Of a stretch of 44,594 nucleotides of DNA, positions 1 to 7,946 are shown piece after piece. Position numbers and translations under genes: made by a program. Position 1 is the stretch's first letter. Every line of letters begins with the position of its first letter. Source of the DNA: Candidatus Wolfebacteria bacterium RIFOXYD12_FULL_48_21. Lineage in GTDB: Bacteria > Patescibacteriota > Minisyncoccia > UBA6257 > UBA9933. The notes below the pieces were generated by a model that ran no database searches, had not been told where the DNA came from, and saw nothing but the letters and a program-made list of their open reading frames with translations. The DNA lies in assembly GCA_001793945.1 (NCBI GenBank), contig MGIW01000002.1, positions 1-44,594 of the forward strand. The letters run 5' to 3'.

Positions 1-372
<372 letters not shown>

Positions 373-440
373 ATTGGACAAAGTAACCCAAAAAATAAAA
401 TGGTTGTGATAGTTTTATGCATTCGATTGTTGTCAATGAT

Positions 441-559
441 TTCTTGGTGATTTAGCCTATTATGATCTACTCGATCCCATTCCGAACTCGGAGGTAAAAG
501 TAATAGGCGCCGATGATACTAACTGGTTCGCCGGTGGGGAAAGTAGGTTTCGCCTGGAA
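441..559 (+). rRNA. 5S ribosomal RNA
   Basis: About 119 nt, the usual length. It carries the conserved CCCATTCCGAACTCGG loop near 475 and GCGCCGATGATACT near 507. The ends TTCTTGGTG (441) and CGCCTGGAA (551) pair to close helix I with one mismatch and G-U pairs. It lies about 70 nt behind the 23S gene, so the two are probably co-transcribed. Confidence 0.93.
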
Positions 560-584
560 TTCATTGCCAATAATTGACGATAAT

Positions 585-607
585 AAAAACCGCAAAAGCG
601 GTTTTTA
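585..607 (+). terminator. Intrinsic terminator of the rRNA operon
   Basis: The stem AAAAACCGC / GCGGTTTTT closes on an AAAA loop and ends in a T run, 25 nt after the 5S gene. Confidence 0.85.
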
Positions 608-618
608 TGTTTCCCATT

Positions 619-646
619 ATCGTCATCCCCGCGAAAGCGGGGACCT
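619..646. repeat. Short palindromic repeat (GTCATCCCCGC type)
   Basis: A perfect hairpin CCCCGC GAAA GCGGGG preceded by GTCAT. It belongs to a dispersed family seen at least a dozen times between genes in this window. Confidence 0.75.
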
Positions 647-668
647 ATACGATGTATCGGCAATATTC

Positions 669-692
669 AAAAACCGCCTTCGGGCGGTTTTT
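669..692 (+). terminator. Second intrinsic terminator after the rRNA operon
   Basis: Stem AAAAACCGCC / GGCGGTTTTT on a TTCG tetraloop, followed by TGATTTTGT. It would stop rRNA read-through before the next gene and works in both directions by sequence. Confidence 0.85.
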
Positions 693-706
693 GATTTTGT
701 AGGGGA

Positions 707-740
707 TATACTTTATTATTGCCAATTTTCAGGATATACT
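707..740 (+). promoter_or_regulatory. Putative promoter with two TATACT boxes
   Basis: TATACT occurs at 707-712 and again at 735-740; the second is 8 nt before the ATG at 749, which would leave a 5' leader of about 2 nt. No good -35 is seen. Confidence 0.45.
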
Positions 741-748
741 GAAATGTA

Positions 749-1789
749 ATGAGTAGTAGATTAAAACAGGTCATATATGGCGTAGGATTTTTGTTGGTTT
801 TTTCAGCGGTGGCCTTTGGCGTGTATGCGCTGTTGTTTCGCCCCGCGCCGACATGTTTTGATGGCCGGCGGAACGGCAATGAAACCGGCATAGATTGCGG
901 AGGCGGTTGTGTTCCATGTGCGCAAAAATACGCACAAGCGCTCATAGTGGGCGCTGTTCGTACATTCGCATCCAATGGTAAGACGGTAGTTATTGCAGCA
1001 ATAAACAATCCAAATGACGATTACGGAATTAGGGAAGTAGCGTACACGATAAACGCGCTCGACGAGGGCGGTCAAACGGTAGCGTCGGCCACCGGTAATA
1101 CATTCATATATGATCGAAGAACAAAAGGGGACCGCTATATTGTTGGTACGCTCGATGTGCATGGCGGATCCGTTGCCAGCGTTGCGGTTGAGTTTTCCGA
1201 GCCGCAGGTTGTGCCGCGCATGGAGTTTGTGGAACCAAATGTGAATATACAGCGCTCGTCGACCGATATTGTTGGTTTAAAAAAGACCACGGAGCCGGTT
1301 TATGTATTTACGCGAACCATCGATGCAAAAACGGCAGGCGATGAAGTAAAAAAACTCGAAGAGTTTTTGCAGCAGAAACAATTTTTAAAGAAGCTGCCCG
1401 ACGGGACATTTGATGCCGACACGAAAGCGGCGCTGGTCGCGTATCAAAAGGCAAGAAATATAACGCCGGCAAGCGGCCTGTTCGGACCGTTGACGCGAGC
1501 GAAGGTAAATGCGGAAATGGAGCGCGTGACCAAGGTGACGATCAGCCCTGATGGCGAAGTTTCGATAAACGGCACCATAAAGAACAATGACATTATAGAT
1601 GCATCAAGGGTGGTGATCACTGGGTTGCTCTATGACGCGAGCGGCGGCATGGTAGGAGGGTCAAAGACCGAATTGGATAGGGTAGATGCGACCGAAGAGC
1701 GCGTGTTCAAGATATTGTTTCCAAGAACGGTACCCCTTGACCGGGTAGATACAACAAAGACGCGGGTGTTTGTGGATGCGATAAAATGA
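749..1789 (+). CDS. Membrane-anchored protein with peptidoglycan-binding domain
   Basis: The 346-residue protein has one N-terminal membrane segment (about residues 9-30) and then a Cys-rich motif with Cys36, Cys50, Cys54 and Cys57 around NETGIDCGGGC, probably a small disulfide or metal knuckle outside the membrane. Residues about 195-255 (VKKLEEFLQQ ... FGPLTRAKVNAE) fit the PG_binding_1 three-helix fold that holds proteins to peptidoglycan. The C-terminal 80 residues look like a beta-sandwich of the FxLYD type often found in bacterial envelope proteins. It stands alone after the rRNA operon, preceded by a -10 box very close to its ATG and no Shine-Dalgarno site. A role in envelope structure is inferred; no catalytic residues are visible. 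Confidence 0.75.
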   Translation: MSSRLKQVIYGVGFLLVFSAVAFGVYALLFRPAPTCFDGRRNGNETGIDCGGGCVPCAQKYAQALIVGAVRTFASNGKTVVIAAINNPNDDYGIREVAYTINALDEGGQTVASATGNTFIYDRRTKGDRYIVGTLDVHGGSVASVAVEFSEPQVVPRMEFVEPNVNIQRSSTDIVGLKKTTEPVYVFTRTIDAKTAGDEVKKLEEFLQQKQFLKKLPDGTFDADTKAALVAYQKARNITPASGLFGPLTRAKVNAEMERVTKVTISPDGEVSINGTIKNNDIIDASRVVITGLLYDASGGMVGGSKTELDRVDATEERVFKILFPRTVPLDRVDTTKTRVFVDAIK

Positions 1790-1797
1790 AAGATTTG

Positions 1798-1877
1798 TCA
1801 TTCCGAGTGGAGCGTAATCCGCGGAACCGAGGAATCTGAAGCAGATCCCTCTCCGCCGGCTGGCGGATCGGGATGAC
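1798..1877. repeat. Composite palindromic repeat
   Basis: Starts TGTCATTCCGAG and ends CGGGATGACA, with an inner GAATCTGAAGCAGATCCC. The outer ends pair with each other. It fills the gap before valS. Confidence 0.65.
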
Positions 1878-1908
1878 ACAGAAAAAGAAATGCTGTAAGT
1901 AAAAATTC

Positions 1909-4050
1909 ATGAACGAAATATTTAACAAGCCATACGAGGCAAAGGAGTTTGAGCAGGACATCTATAAACGCTGGGAGGAAAGCGGCTTCTTTAACCCCGA
2001 CAACCTCCCCGAGTCTTTAACTCGTACCTCTGACCTCGTATCTCGTACATTCTGCATCATCATGCCTCCGCCCAATGCGAACGGGCATTTGCATGCCGGG
2101 CATGCGTTGTTTATTACGGTGGAAGATATTATGACGCGCTACAAGCGCATGCAGGGATACAAAGCGTTGTGGGTGCCGGGAGCTGATCATGCGGGTTTTG
2201 AGACGCAGGTGGTGTATGAAAAAAAGCTTGAAAAGGAGGGCCGCTCTCGGTTCAAGATGGATCCGCAGGAGCTGTTCGACGAGATCATGGCATTTACGCT
2301 CGAGAACAAGAAGCACATGGAAGAAGAGGTAAAGCGCATGGGCGCATCGTGCGATTGGTCGCGCGAACGCTTTACGCTCGACCCGGACATTGTCAAAGAA
2401 GTTCAGAAGACATTTGTAAAAATGCATAACGATGGGTTGGCTTATCGAGGATTGCGCACGGTCAACTGGTGCACAAAACACCAAACCTCGCTGTCTGATG
2501 TAGAGACCGAGTCAGTGGAAAAGACGGACAAACTGTACTATATAAAGTACGGTCCGTTTGTGGTGGCTACGGTGCGCCCGGAAACGATCTTTGGCGATGT
2601 TGCAATCGCGGTCAACCCGGAAGATAGCCGATACAAACAATACATTGGGCAGGAAGTCGAAATAGAAAACCCGAACGGTAAGTTGACCGTCAAGGTCATT
2701 GGTGACGAGTCGGTAGATATAGAGTTCGGTACCGGGGCATTGAAGGTGACGCCGGCACATGACAATAACGATTTTGCGCTTGCGCAAAAGCACGGACTTG
2801 AACATGTGATCGTTATCGACCAGTTTGGAAAGTTGAACGAAAAGGCGGGCAAATATGCGGGTATGAAAATAGCCGAAGCCCGTACGAAAGTCGTCGAAGA
2901 TCTACAAGCGATGGGCTTGATCGAAAAGATCGAAGATTACACGCACGCGGTGCCGACCTGCTACAAATGCGGCACGACCATCGAGCCGCGTCTATTGCCA
3001 CAGTGGTTTGTGAAAATGGCGCCGCTCGCCGAAATGGCGGCCAAGGCGGTTGACGAAGGGAAAATAGAATTCATTCCCGATAATTACCGCAAAATATTTT
3101 TGTATTGGATGAACAACACGATTGACTGGAACATTTCACGCCAGATCGTGTGGGGCATTCCGATTCCGGCAAAGCTGTGCAATGATTGCGATGCCGCATT
3201 TCCGGATCTTTACGATGAAGTGCATGTATGTGAGGAATGTGGAGGCGCCGTGCGGAAAGATACCGACACATTTGATACATGGTTCTCGTCGGGCCAGTGG
3301 CCGTTGTTGACACTAAATTATCCCGACGGCAAGGATTTTAAGCAGTTTTATCCGACCGATGTCATGGAAACGGGTCGCGATTTGATCTTTAAGTGGGTGC
3401 CGCGCATGGTCATTTTTGGGCTGTATTTGGCAAAGGAAATACCATTCAAGACCGTGTATATGCACGGCTTGGTCAATGACGCCAAGGGGAAAAAGATGAG
3501 CAAGAGCAAGGGCAATGTCGTCAACCCGATAGAACTGATCGACAAGTTCGGGACCGATGCGTTGCGCATGGGGTTGGTCGTGGGCAATACGCCGGGCAAC
3601 GACGCCGCGCTTGCGGAAAACAAAATAAAGGGGTATCGCAATTTCGCAAACAAGATCTGGCAAGCGACGCGTTTCGTGCTGATGAATTCGGATGGCGTTG
3701 ATTTTTCACAAGTACCCGAGCTGACCGGGCGCGACAAGGAGGTGCTGGCCGAATGCGCCGCGATGAAAGGGCAGATAACAAAGGAGTTGGATGATTTCAT
3801 GATCCACTTGGCCGCGGAAAACATATACCATTATTTTTGGCACACCTTTGCCGATAAGATCATTGAGGAAAATAAGGATCGGCTCAAGAGCGACAACGAG
3901 GCCGACAAATACGCCGCACAGTATGTACTGAATGAAATAGTAAGAGCTTCGCTTAAGCTGTTGCACCCGTTTATGCCGTTCGTAACCGAAACGATCTATG
4001 GCAATCTGCCGGGCAACGATGGTAAAATGTTAATGGTAGAACCGTGGTAA
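1909..4050 (+). CDS. valS: Valyl-tRNA synthetase, short form
   Basis: Charges tRNA-Val with valine in the cytoplasm. The class I signature is present as HLHAGHA (about residues 59-65, after PPPNANG) and KMSKS in GKKMSKSKGN (about 527). The CP1 editing domain is recognisable (TVRPETIFGDVA ... GTGALKVTPAHDNNDF), as are Cys pairs of the zinc regions (CYKCG, CNDCD, CEECGG) and the DTFDTWFSSGQWP core. The protein has 713 residues against roughly 860-950 in well-studied bacteria: it stops right after the anticodon-binding domain (HPFMPFVTE ... MLMVEPW), so the C-terminal coiled coil is missing. Residues about 38-47 (LTRTSDLVSR) are encoded by a tandem 7-mer array and look like an insertion before the PPP motif. 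No Shine-Dalgarno site precedes the ATG. Confidence 0.95.
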   Translation: MNEIFNKPYEAKEFEQDIYKRWEESGFFNPDNLPESLTRTSDLVSRTFCIIMPPPNANGHLHAGHALFITVEDIMTRYKRMQGYKALWVPGADHAGFETQVVYEKKLEKEGRSRFKMDPQELFDEIMAFTLENKKHMEEEVKRMGASCDWSRERFTLDPDIVKEVQKTFVKMHNDGLAYRGLRTVNWCTKHQTSLSDVETESVEKTDKLYYIKYGPFVVATVRPETIFGDVAIAVNPEDSRYKQYIGQEVEIENPNGKLTVKVIGDESVDIEFGTGALKVTPAHDNNDFALAQKHGLEHVIVIDQFGKLNEKAGKYAGMKIAEARTKVVEDLQAMGLIEKIEDYTHAVPTCYKCGTTIEPRLLPQWFVKMAPLAEMAAKAVDEGKIEFIPDNYRKIFLYWMNNTIDWNISRQIVWGIPIPAKLCNDCDAAFPDLYDEVHVCEECGGAVRKDTDTFDTWFSSGQWPLLTLNYPDGKDFKQFYPTDVMETGRDLIFKWVPRMVIFGLYLAKEIPFKTVYMHGLVNDAKGKKMSKSKGNVVNPIELIDKFGTDALRMGLVVGNTPGNDAALAENKIKGYRNFANKIWQATRFVLMNSDGVDFSQVPELTGRDKEVLAECAAMKGQITKELDDFMIHLAAENIYHYFWHTFADKIIEENKDRLKSDNEADKYAAQYVLNEIVRASLKLLHPFMPFVTETIYGNLPGNDGKMLMVEPW
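2021..2048 (+). repeat. Tandem 7-mer array inside valS
   Basis: Four consecutive heptamers CTCGTAC, CTCTGAC, CTCGTAT, CTCGTAC. They resemble the CATACCT array before groEL but here lie in the reading frame of valS. Confidence 0.8.
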
Positions 4051-4062
4051 AATGTTTACTTT

Positions 4063-4111
4063 CTTATTCATTTGCATTATTTGCTCATGATTCGCATTAT
4101 TAGCGATTACT
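4063..4111 (+). repeat. Half of an A-type intergenic element before tpiA
   Basis: TTTGCATTATT and ATTCGCATTATT lie as direct copies, followed by AGCGATTACT and then the ATG. This equals the right arm of the A elements of the ribosomal operon, without a clear left arm. Confidence 0.7.
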
Positions 4112-4113
4112 CT

Positions 4114-4881
4114 ATGAAAAAACTCATCGCATTCAACTGGAAAATGTATCCGAAAAAAGCGGCAGATATCGAAGGCCTTTTACTTGCTTTTGATGATGCG
4201 AATATTGATACGGATAGATATGAGATTGCCATCGCGCCGCCGGCGGTTTATTTGCCGATGATTGCGGATATATTTTACGAGGTAAAAGCGGACATTTCTT
4301 TGGCCATGCAGAATTGCGCATGGCAATCGGAAGGCGCATTGACCGGCGAGATATCGGCGGAAATGGGAAAGAATGTAGGTGCTGATTATGCGATCATCGG
4401 GCATAGTGAACGACGAATGCATCTCGGCGAAACTGATGAAGTGGTCAACAAAAAGGTTAAAGCTGCGATGGGCGCAAGGCTGGGTGTGATATTGTGTGTT
4501 GGCGAGCCGATCGAAGTACGAAAACAAGGCATTGTAGTAGTAAAAAAATATATTAAGCGGCAGATTGATGGTGCACTGCACGCTATCGAGCCATCGAGCT
4601 ATCGAGGTATTGAGCTGTGTATTGCCTATGAGCCAATCTGGGCCATCGGCACCGGCAAAGCGGCAACTCCCGAGGATGCCGTAGAGGTTATTGCATTTAT
4701 ACGATCCATACTTAATACCAACTACGGCATACCAACTGCCCGCATCCTCTACGGCGGTTCGGTCAACGCAAAGAATGTAACGCTTTTTGTGGAGCATGAC
4801 GGCATAGACGGTGCGCTTGTTGGCGGTGCAAGTATCAATAAAAAAGAATTAAAGAGCATACTGAAAACCTTGCATTCTTGA
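4114..4881 (+). CDS. tpiA: Triosephosphate isomerase
   Basis: Interconverts dihydroxyacetone phosphate and glyceraldehyde 3-phosphate in glycolysis. The 255-residue product carries the substrate-binding Asn8 and Lys10 (FNWKM), catalytic His97 (IIGHSERR), catalytic Glu173 in AYEPIWAIGTGKAATPE, and the phosphate-binding LYGGSV and GALVGGAS loops. I chose the ATG at 4114 because the family begins just before the NWKM motif; an upstream in-frame ATG at 4072 would translate a repeat element. The coding sequence contains four 8-bp direct repeats (CTATCGAG type, 4583-4614) that encode IEPSSYRGIE, a variable surface region. There is no Shine-Dalgarno site. Confidence 0.96.
   Translation: MKKLIAFNWKMYPKKAADIEGLLLAFDDANIDTDRYEIAIAPPAVYLPMIADIFYEVKADISLAMQNCAWQSEGALTGEISAEMGKNVGADYAIIGHSERRMHLGETDEVVNKKVKAAMGARLGVILCVGEPIEVRKQGIVVVKKYIKRQIDGALHAIEPSSYRGIELCIAYEPIWAIGTGKAATPEDAVEVIAFIRSILNTNYGIPTARILYGGSVNAKNVTLFVEHDGIDGALVGGASINKKELKSILKTLHS
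4583..4614 (+). repeat. Tandem 8-mer array inside tpiA
   Basis: CTATCGAG, CCATCGAG, CTATCGAG, GTATTGAG in a row, within the reading frame. Confidence 0.75.
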
Positions 4882-4918
4882 GCATGTCGCTTGCTACAAG
4901 TAAAACGCAATAATTTCC

Positions 4919-5476
4919 ATGAATTCATTCGATCTATCCCTATTTAATTTCTTGCATGCATCGGCCGACCGATGGTTTTTACTCGATTGGCTCGCCACTC
5001 TGTTCGCGGTCTATGCCGGATATGTAATGGTTGCTTTCTTTTTGGTAACGATCATGAAGGAACGGGATCGCAAGAAGCGGGCCTATGCGTTTGCATGGTG
5101 GGCGCTTGCGGCGATCGTATCGCGTGGCATCATAGCGCAAGCGATTCACTTCTTTTACGCGCGTCCGCGACCGGACATGGCGCTGGGGATTGATTCGGTG
5201 TTTGACTATGTAGGGGCATCTTCGTTTCCGTCTGGGCACTTGGCATTGTATGTGACATTGGTTGCGCCCATGTGGTATCTGAACCACAAAAGAGGAATGA
5301 TCTACGCCGTAGTAGTGGGATTGATGGGTGTTGCGCGCGTATATGGCGCTGCGCATTGGCCATCAGATGTACTTGCGGGAATCGCACTTGCATTGACTGT
5401 AACCTATGGAGTAAAGCGGTTGTTACTGGGCAAAGAAAAAATAGGGCAGAATAAGGAAGAAGAAAAAGAGACATAA
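4919..5476 (+). CDS. PAP2-family membrane phosphatase
   Basis: A 185-residue membrane protein with about five hydrophobic segments and the three PAP2 (type 2 phosphatidic acid phosphatase) motifs: ARPRP at 81-85, PSGH at 104-107, and R140 ... H146 ... D150 in ARVYGAAHWPSD. His107 and His146 would be the catalytic pair, facing outside the membrane. Likely substrates are undecaprenyl pyrophosphate or another lipid phosphate, which would recycle the carrier used in cell-wall synthesis; the sequence does not decide between them. The C-terminus is a charged Lys/Glu tail. It starts 37 bp after tpiA without a Shine-Dalgarno site and ends at a terminator. Confidence 0.88.
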   Translation: MNSFDLSLFNFLHASADRWFLLDWLATLFAVYAGYVMVAFFLVTIMKERDRKKRAYAFAWWALAAIVSRGIIAQAIHFFYARPRPDMALGIDSVFDYVGASSFPSGHLALYVTLVAPMWYLNHKRGMIYAVVVGLMGVARVYGAAHWPSDVLAGIALALTVTYGVKRLLLGKEKIGQNKEEEKET

Positions 5477-5516
5477 AAAATGCCATGCGTCACAGGTGAT
5501 GCGTGGCGTTTATTTT
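5477..5516 (+). terminator. Intrinsic terminator
   Basis: GCCATGCGTCA pairs with TGATGCGTGGC over 11 bp with G-U pairs, then GTTTATTTTT. It follows the PAP2 stop at once. Confidence 0.75.
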
Positions 5517-5529
5517 TGCGCAAGAGCCG

Positions 5530-5544
5530 TGGTATACTAAAGAA
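5530..5544 (+). promoter_or_regulatory. Extended -10 promoter giving a leaderless transcript
   Basis: TGGTATACT has its -10 hexamer at 5533-5538, 6 nt before the ATG at 5545, so the transcript would start at or next to the start codon. Confidence 0.55.
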
Positions 5545-5865
5545 ATGGAACCAATGGATCAAATACGAAATGTGCAAAAAATGGCAGGGAACGACGCAGG
5601 AGCAATGCGCAAGACGGCGCGGGAAAAGGTGTGGGGATATATTGCCGCCGCGCTGGGGCTGGTGGCCGGTCTTGCATGGAATGAAGCGATCAAAGGGCTA
5701 ATAGATCATTATTTCCCGATACAGCGCGATTCCGTATGGGCAAAGGTATGGTATGCAGTGTTTATTACGGCGATCGTCGTGTTCGTTATGGTCAAATTGG
5801 AAAAATATTTTAAAACAGCAGACGAAAAACCCGTAAAGGTTAAAGAAGACGGTGGTGCCATATAA
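5545..5865 (+). CDS. DUF5654-like small membrane protein
   Basis: 106 residues with two hydrophobic segments. The pattern LGLVAGLAWNEAIKGLID followed by a second helix YAVFITAIVVFVMVKL matches what I remember of the DUF5654 family, common in this radiation and in archaea; its function is unknown. I chose the ATG at 5545 over 5503 because the upstream start would lie in the preceding terminator and before the -10 box. A second ATG at 5554 is possible. The C-terminal tail is charged and probably cytoplasmic. Confidence 0.7.
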   Translation: MEPMDQIRNVQKMAGNDAGAMRKTAREKVWGYIAAALGLVAGLAWNEAIKGLIDHYFPIQRDSVWAKVWYAVFITAIVVFVMVKLEKYFKTADEKPVKVKEDGGAI

Positions 5866-5881
5866 AATTGATCCCTCTTAT

Positions 5882-5990
5882 GTGTCATTCCCGCCCGTTC
5901 GACAAGCTCAGGGTAAACATCCGGCGGGAATCCAGCATCCCGAAGATGGATTTCTCCGCCCACTGAGGACGGGAATGACAAAAGAATAAT
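5882..5990. repeat. Composite palindromic repeat
   Basis: TGTCATTCCCGCC ... GGCGGGAATCCAG and an outer GACGGGAATGACA, with the module GTTCGACAAGCTCAGGGT inside. This looks like one repeat inserted into another. Confidence 0.65.
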
Positions 5991-6001
5991 CGAGTGAGAA
6001 A

Positions 6002-6229
6002 ATGATCAAGATATACATAACAGTCAAGCCGAATGCCAAAGAAACAAAGGTGGAGCAGATAGGCGAAAAGGAATACAAGGTCAGCGTAAAGGCTACGCCT
6101 GTGCAGGGAAGGGCAAATATCGCGGTGGTAAACGCGTTGGCGGAATATTTTAAGGTGACCAAATCAGAGGTAAGTATTACCGGCGGTTATTTCGGGAAAA
6201 AGAAAATTGTTGAAATTGGATGGAACTAA
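6002..6229 (+). CDS. DUF167 / UPF0235 (YggU-like) protein
   Basis: 75 residues with the family pattern VKPNAKETKVE ... YKVSVKATPVQGRANIAVVNALAEYFKV ... VSITGGYFGKKKIVEI. The family is widespread and small; its function is not settled. The ATG follows a run of repeats with no Shine-Dalgarno site. The TAA stop lies inside the left arm of a perfect 52-bp palindrome. Confidence 0.88.
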   Translation: MIKIYITVKPNAKETKVEQIGEKEYKVSVKATPVQGRANIAVVNALAEYFKVTKSEVSITGGYFGKKKIVEIGWN

Positions 6230-6277
6230 AAAACGCTTAATAGTATTGCTATAGCAATACTATTAAGCGTTTTTTAG
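6226..6277. terminator. Perfect 52-bp palindrome, two-way terminator
   Basis: The sequence reads identically on both strands around 6251/6252 (centre GCTATAGC; arms run from CTAAAAAACGCTTAATAG). It has T runs on both sides and separates the convergent DUF167 gene and the ABC permease gene. Confidence 0.9.
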
Positions 6278-6285
6278 TAGGTAAT

Positions 6286-7065
6286 TTACTGCTTTAATTT
6301 CCGTACGATAAGCGATACGGCGAACAAAGTAGTGCTGACGAGGATGAAGAGCGGTCCCGGCGAAACGGCAAACTGTTGGGAAAGGAGAACGCCGCCGGCG
6401 GCGGAAAGAACGCCAAAGAGAACGCTGGCAAGCATAAAGCCGTGCAAGCTGCGGCTGATGTTTTTTGCTGCGGCTGCGGGAATGATGACCAATGAGCCCA
6501 TAAGCAGTGCACCGACGAAACGGATGCCGAGCGCGATGGACAGGGCAAAAATGATTAGATATATAAAGTCGAGTGCCCGGTTTTTGACACCGATGGAGTG
6601 CGCGAGCTCTTCGGAGAGCATGCTGAGTGCCAGTTTTTTATGGATTGCAACGAGTGCCACAATAATACCGGTGGAAAGCAGGACGGTAGCAATCGACTCC
6701 ATGAGCCCAAGTGTTCCGATATCCCCAAACAAAGCTTCGAGGATCTCGTGCTCGGGAATGAACAGAATACCAAGTGCAAGGCTGGCGGTAAAAAATATTC
6801 CGACCAAGGTGTCGACGGGCAGTTCAGTCTGGTATTTCAAGAGCCAAATGCTGATCACTGCCAAAAAGAGCGTGGAAAAAGCCCCGACGAACGGATTGAT
6901 GTGAAATGCGAGGCCGAGCGCGATACCGGGCAAGGCAACATGGGAAAGTGCATCGCCAACCAGCGCCATGCGTTTAAGAATGACAAAACTGCCAAGTAGT
7001 CCCGCACTCGCGGCGACAAAGATCGAGGTAATAAATATCTGGAGGAAGGAAGTATCAATGGTCAT
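6286..7065 (-). CDS. Metal ABC transporter permease, ABC-3 family
   Basis: A 259-residue polytopic membrane protein with seven to eight hydrophobic helices. The start (SFLQIFITSIFVAASAGLLGSFVILKRMALVGDALSHVALPGIALG) is the typical N-terminus of ZnuB/MntC-like permeases, which form the channel of importers for Zn2+, Mn2+ or Fe2+. Its ATG overlaps the stop of the ATPase gene by 4 bp, so the two are one operon. No substrate-binding protein gene is adjacent; it must be elsewhere or the system is incomplete. The substrate metal cannot be told from the sequence. Confidence 0.92.
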   Translation of the reverse strand: MTIDTSFLQIFITSIFVAASAGLLGSFVILKRMALVGDALSHVALPGIALGLAFHINPFVGAFSTLFLAVISIWLLKYQTELPVDTLVGIFFTASLALGILFIPEHEILEALFGDIGTLGLMESIATVLLSTGIIVALVAIHKKLALSMLSEELAHSIGVKNRALDFIYLIIFALSIALGIRFVGALLMGSLVIIPAAAAKNISRSLHGFMLASVLFGVLSAAGGVLLSQQFAVSPGPLFILVSTTLFAVSLIVRKLKQ

Positions 7066-7781
7066 GATGCGGTGCGTTTATGTGAGTGGGGTTCCGTATG
7101 GGTGTGTGCATAAAATCCGCGCTCGCCGCCATAGAGCGATTGCAGATGTTCGGCCTGAAGTATTTCGCCGGGCGCGCCATAACACAATTTTTGATGGTTG
7201 AGGCACAATACATTGTTTGCGTACTGGTAGACAATATTAAGATCGTGCGAAATGAGCAATATAGTCAGATTGAGCGTTTTATGCAGGTGCGAGATCATTT
7301 TATAAATGGATTCCTGTCCGAAGATATCGACATCGGCGGTCGGTTCATCAAAAAGCAAAACATCGGGGTTGTCGAGAATGGACCAGCCGACCAAAATGCG
7401 CTGGCGTTGACCGACGGATATTTCGCCGAACCCTGATTTGAGGATCGAGGCATCGAGCTGGATATAGTTCAATATTTCGTGCACTTTTTCGGGTGTGGCG
7501 ACGGATCCGCGAAGTCGAAAAAACTCCTCCACGGTAAGTGGAACATCGGTTTCTATTTCCATGCGCTGGGGAACATAGCCGATCTTCATGTTCGGCGCCC
7601 ATTCTACAGAACCGGAATAGGGAGTAAGCCCAAGAAGGGCCTTGAAGAGAGTCGTTTTGCCCGCACCGTTCGGGCCGATGATCGCAAGCGTTTCGCCTTG
7701 CGCTACCGAGAAGGTAAGTTTGTCGACAATAGGCGAAGACGCTTTTCCGATCGTCAATTCGGTAACTTTTAGGATGTCCAT
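7062..7781 (-). CDS. Metal ABC transporter ATP-binding protein
   Basis: 239 residues. Walker A is GPNGAGKT (36-43), Walker B is VLLFDEP and the switch His is in LLISHDLN. The signature motif is ISVGQRQR rather than LSGGQ, still within family variation. The C-terminus carries several His residues (YAHTHTEPHSHK), which suggests metal sensing or binding, as in zinc transport ATPases. It powers the permease encoded next to it. On the minus strand an extended -10 (TGCTATACT) ends 9 nt before the ATG, so the leader is only a few nt and there is no Shine-Dalgarno site. Confidence 0.92.
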   Translation of the reverse strand: MDILKVTELTIGKASSPIVDKLTFSVAQGETLAIIGPNGAGKTTLFKALLGLTPYSGSVEWAPNMKIGYVPQRMEIETDVPLTVEEFFRLRGSVATPEKVHEILNYIQLDASILKSGFGEISVGQRQRILVGWSILDNPDVLLFDEPTADVDIFGQESIYKMISHLHKTLNLTILLISHDLNIVYQYANNVLCLNHQKLCYGAPGEILQAEHLQSLYGGERGFYAHTHTEPHSHKRTAS

Positions 7782-7790
7782 ATATGTGGT

Positions 7791-7799
7791 AGTATAGCA
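7791..7799 (-). promoter_or_regulatory. Extended -10 box of the metal ABC operon
   Basis: On the minus strand TGCTATACT; the hexamer occupies 7791-7796, 9 nt from the start codon. Confidence 0.5.
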
Positions 7800-7848
7800 A
7801 AGATAGCTCGTTAGCTCTATAGCTTACAAGCTTTAAGTTGTAGTATTG

Positions 7849-7925
7849 TCATCCCGAGCCTGTCGAGGGATCTGCCTTACTACAGATTCCTCGATTGCGC
7901 GGAGTACCGCTTCACTCGGAATGAC
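7849..7925. repeat. Composite palindromic repeat
   Basis: GTCATCCCGAGCCTGTCGAG opens and CTCGGAATGAC closes; the inner GGATCTG ... CAGATTCC also pairs. Confidence 0.65.
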
Positions 7926-7946
7926 ATTAATAATTAATTGCATAGC

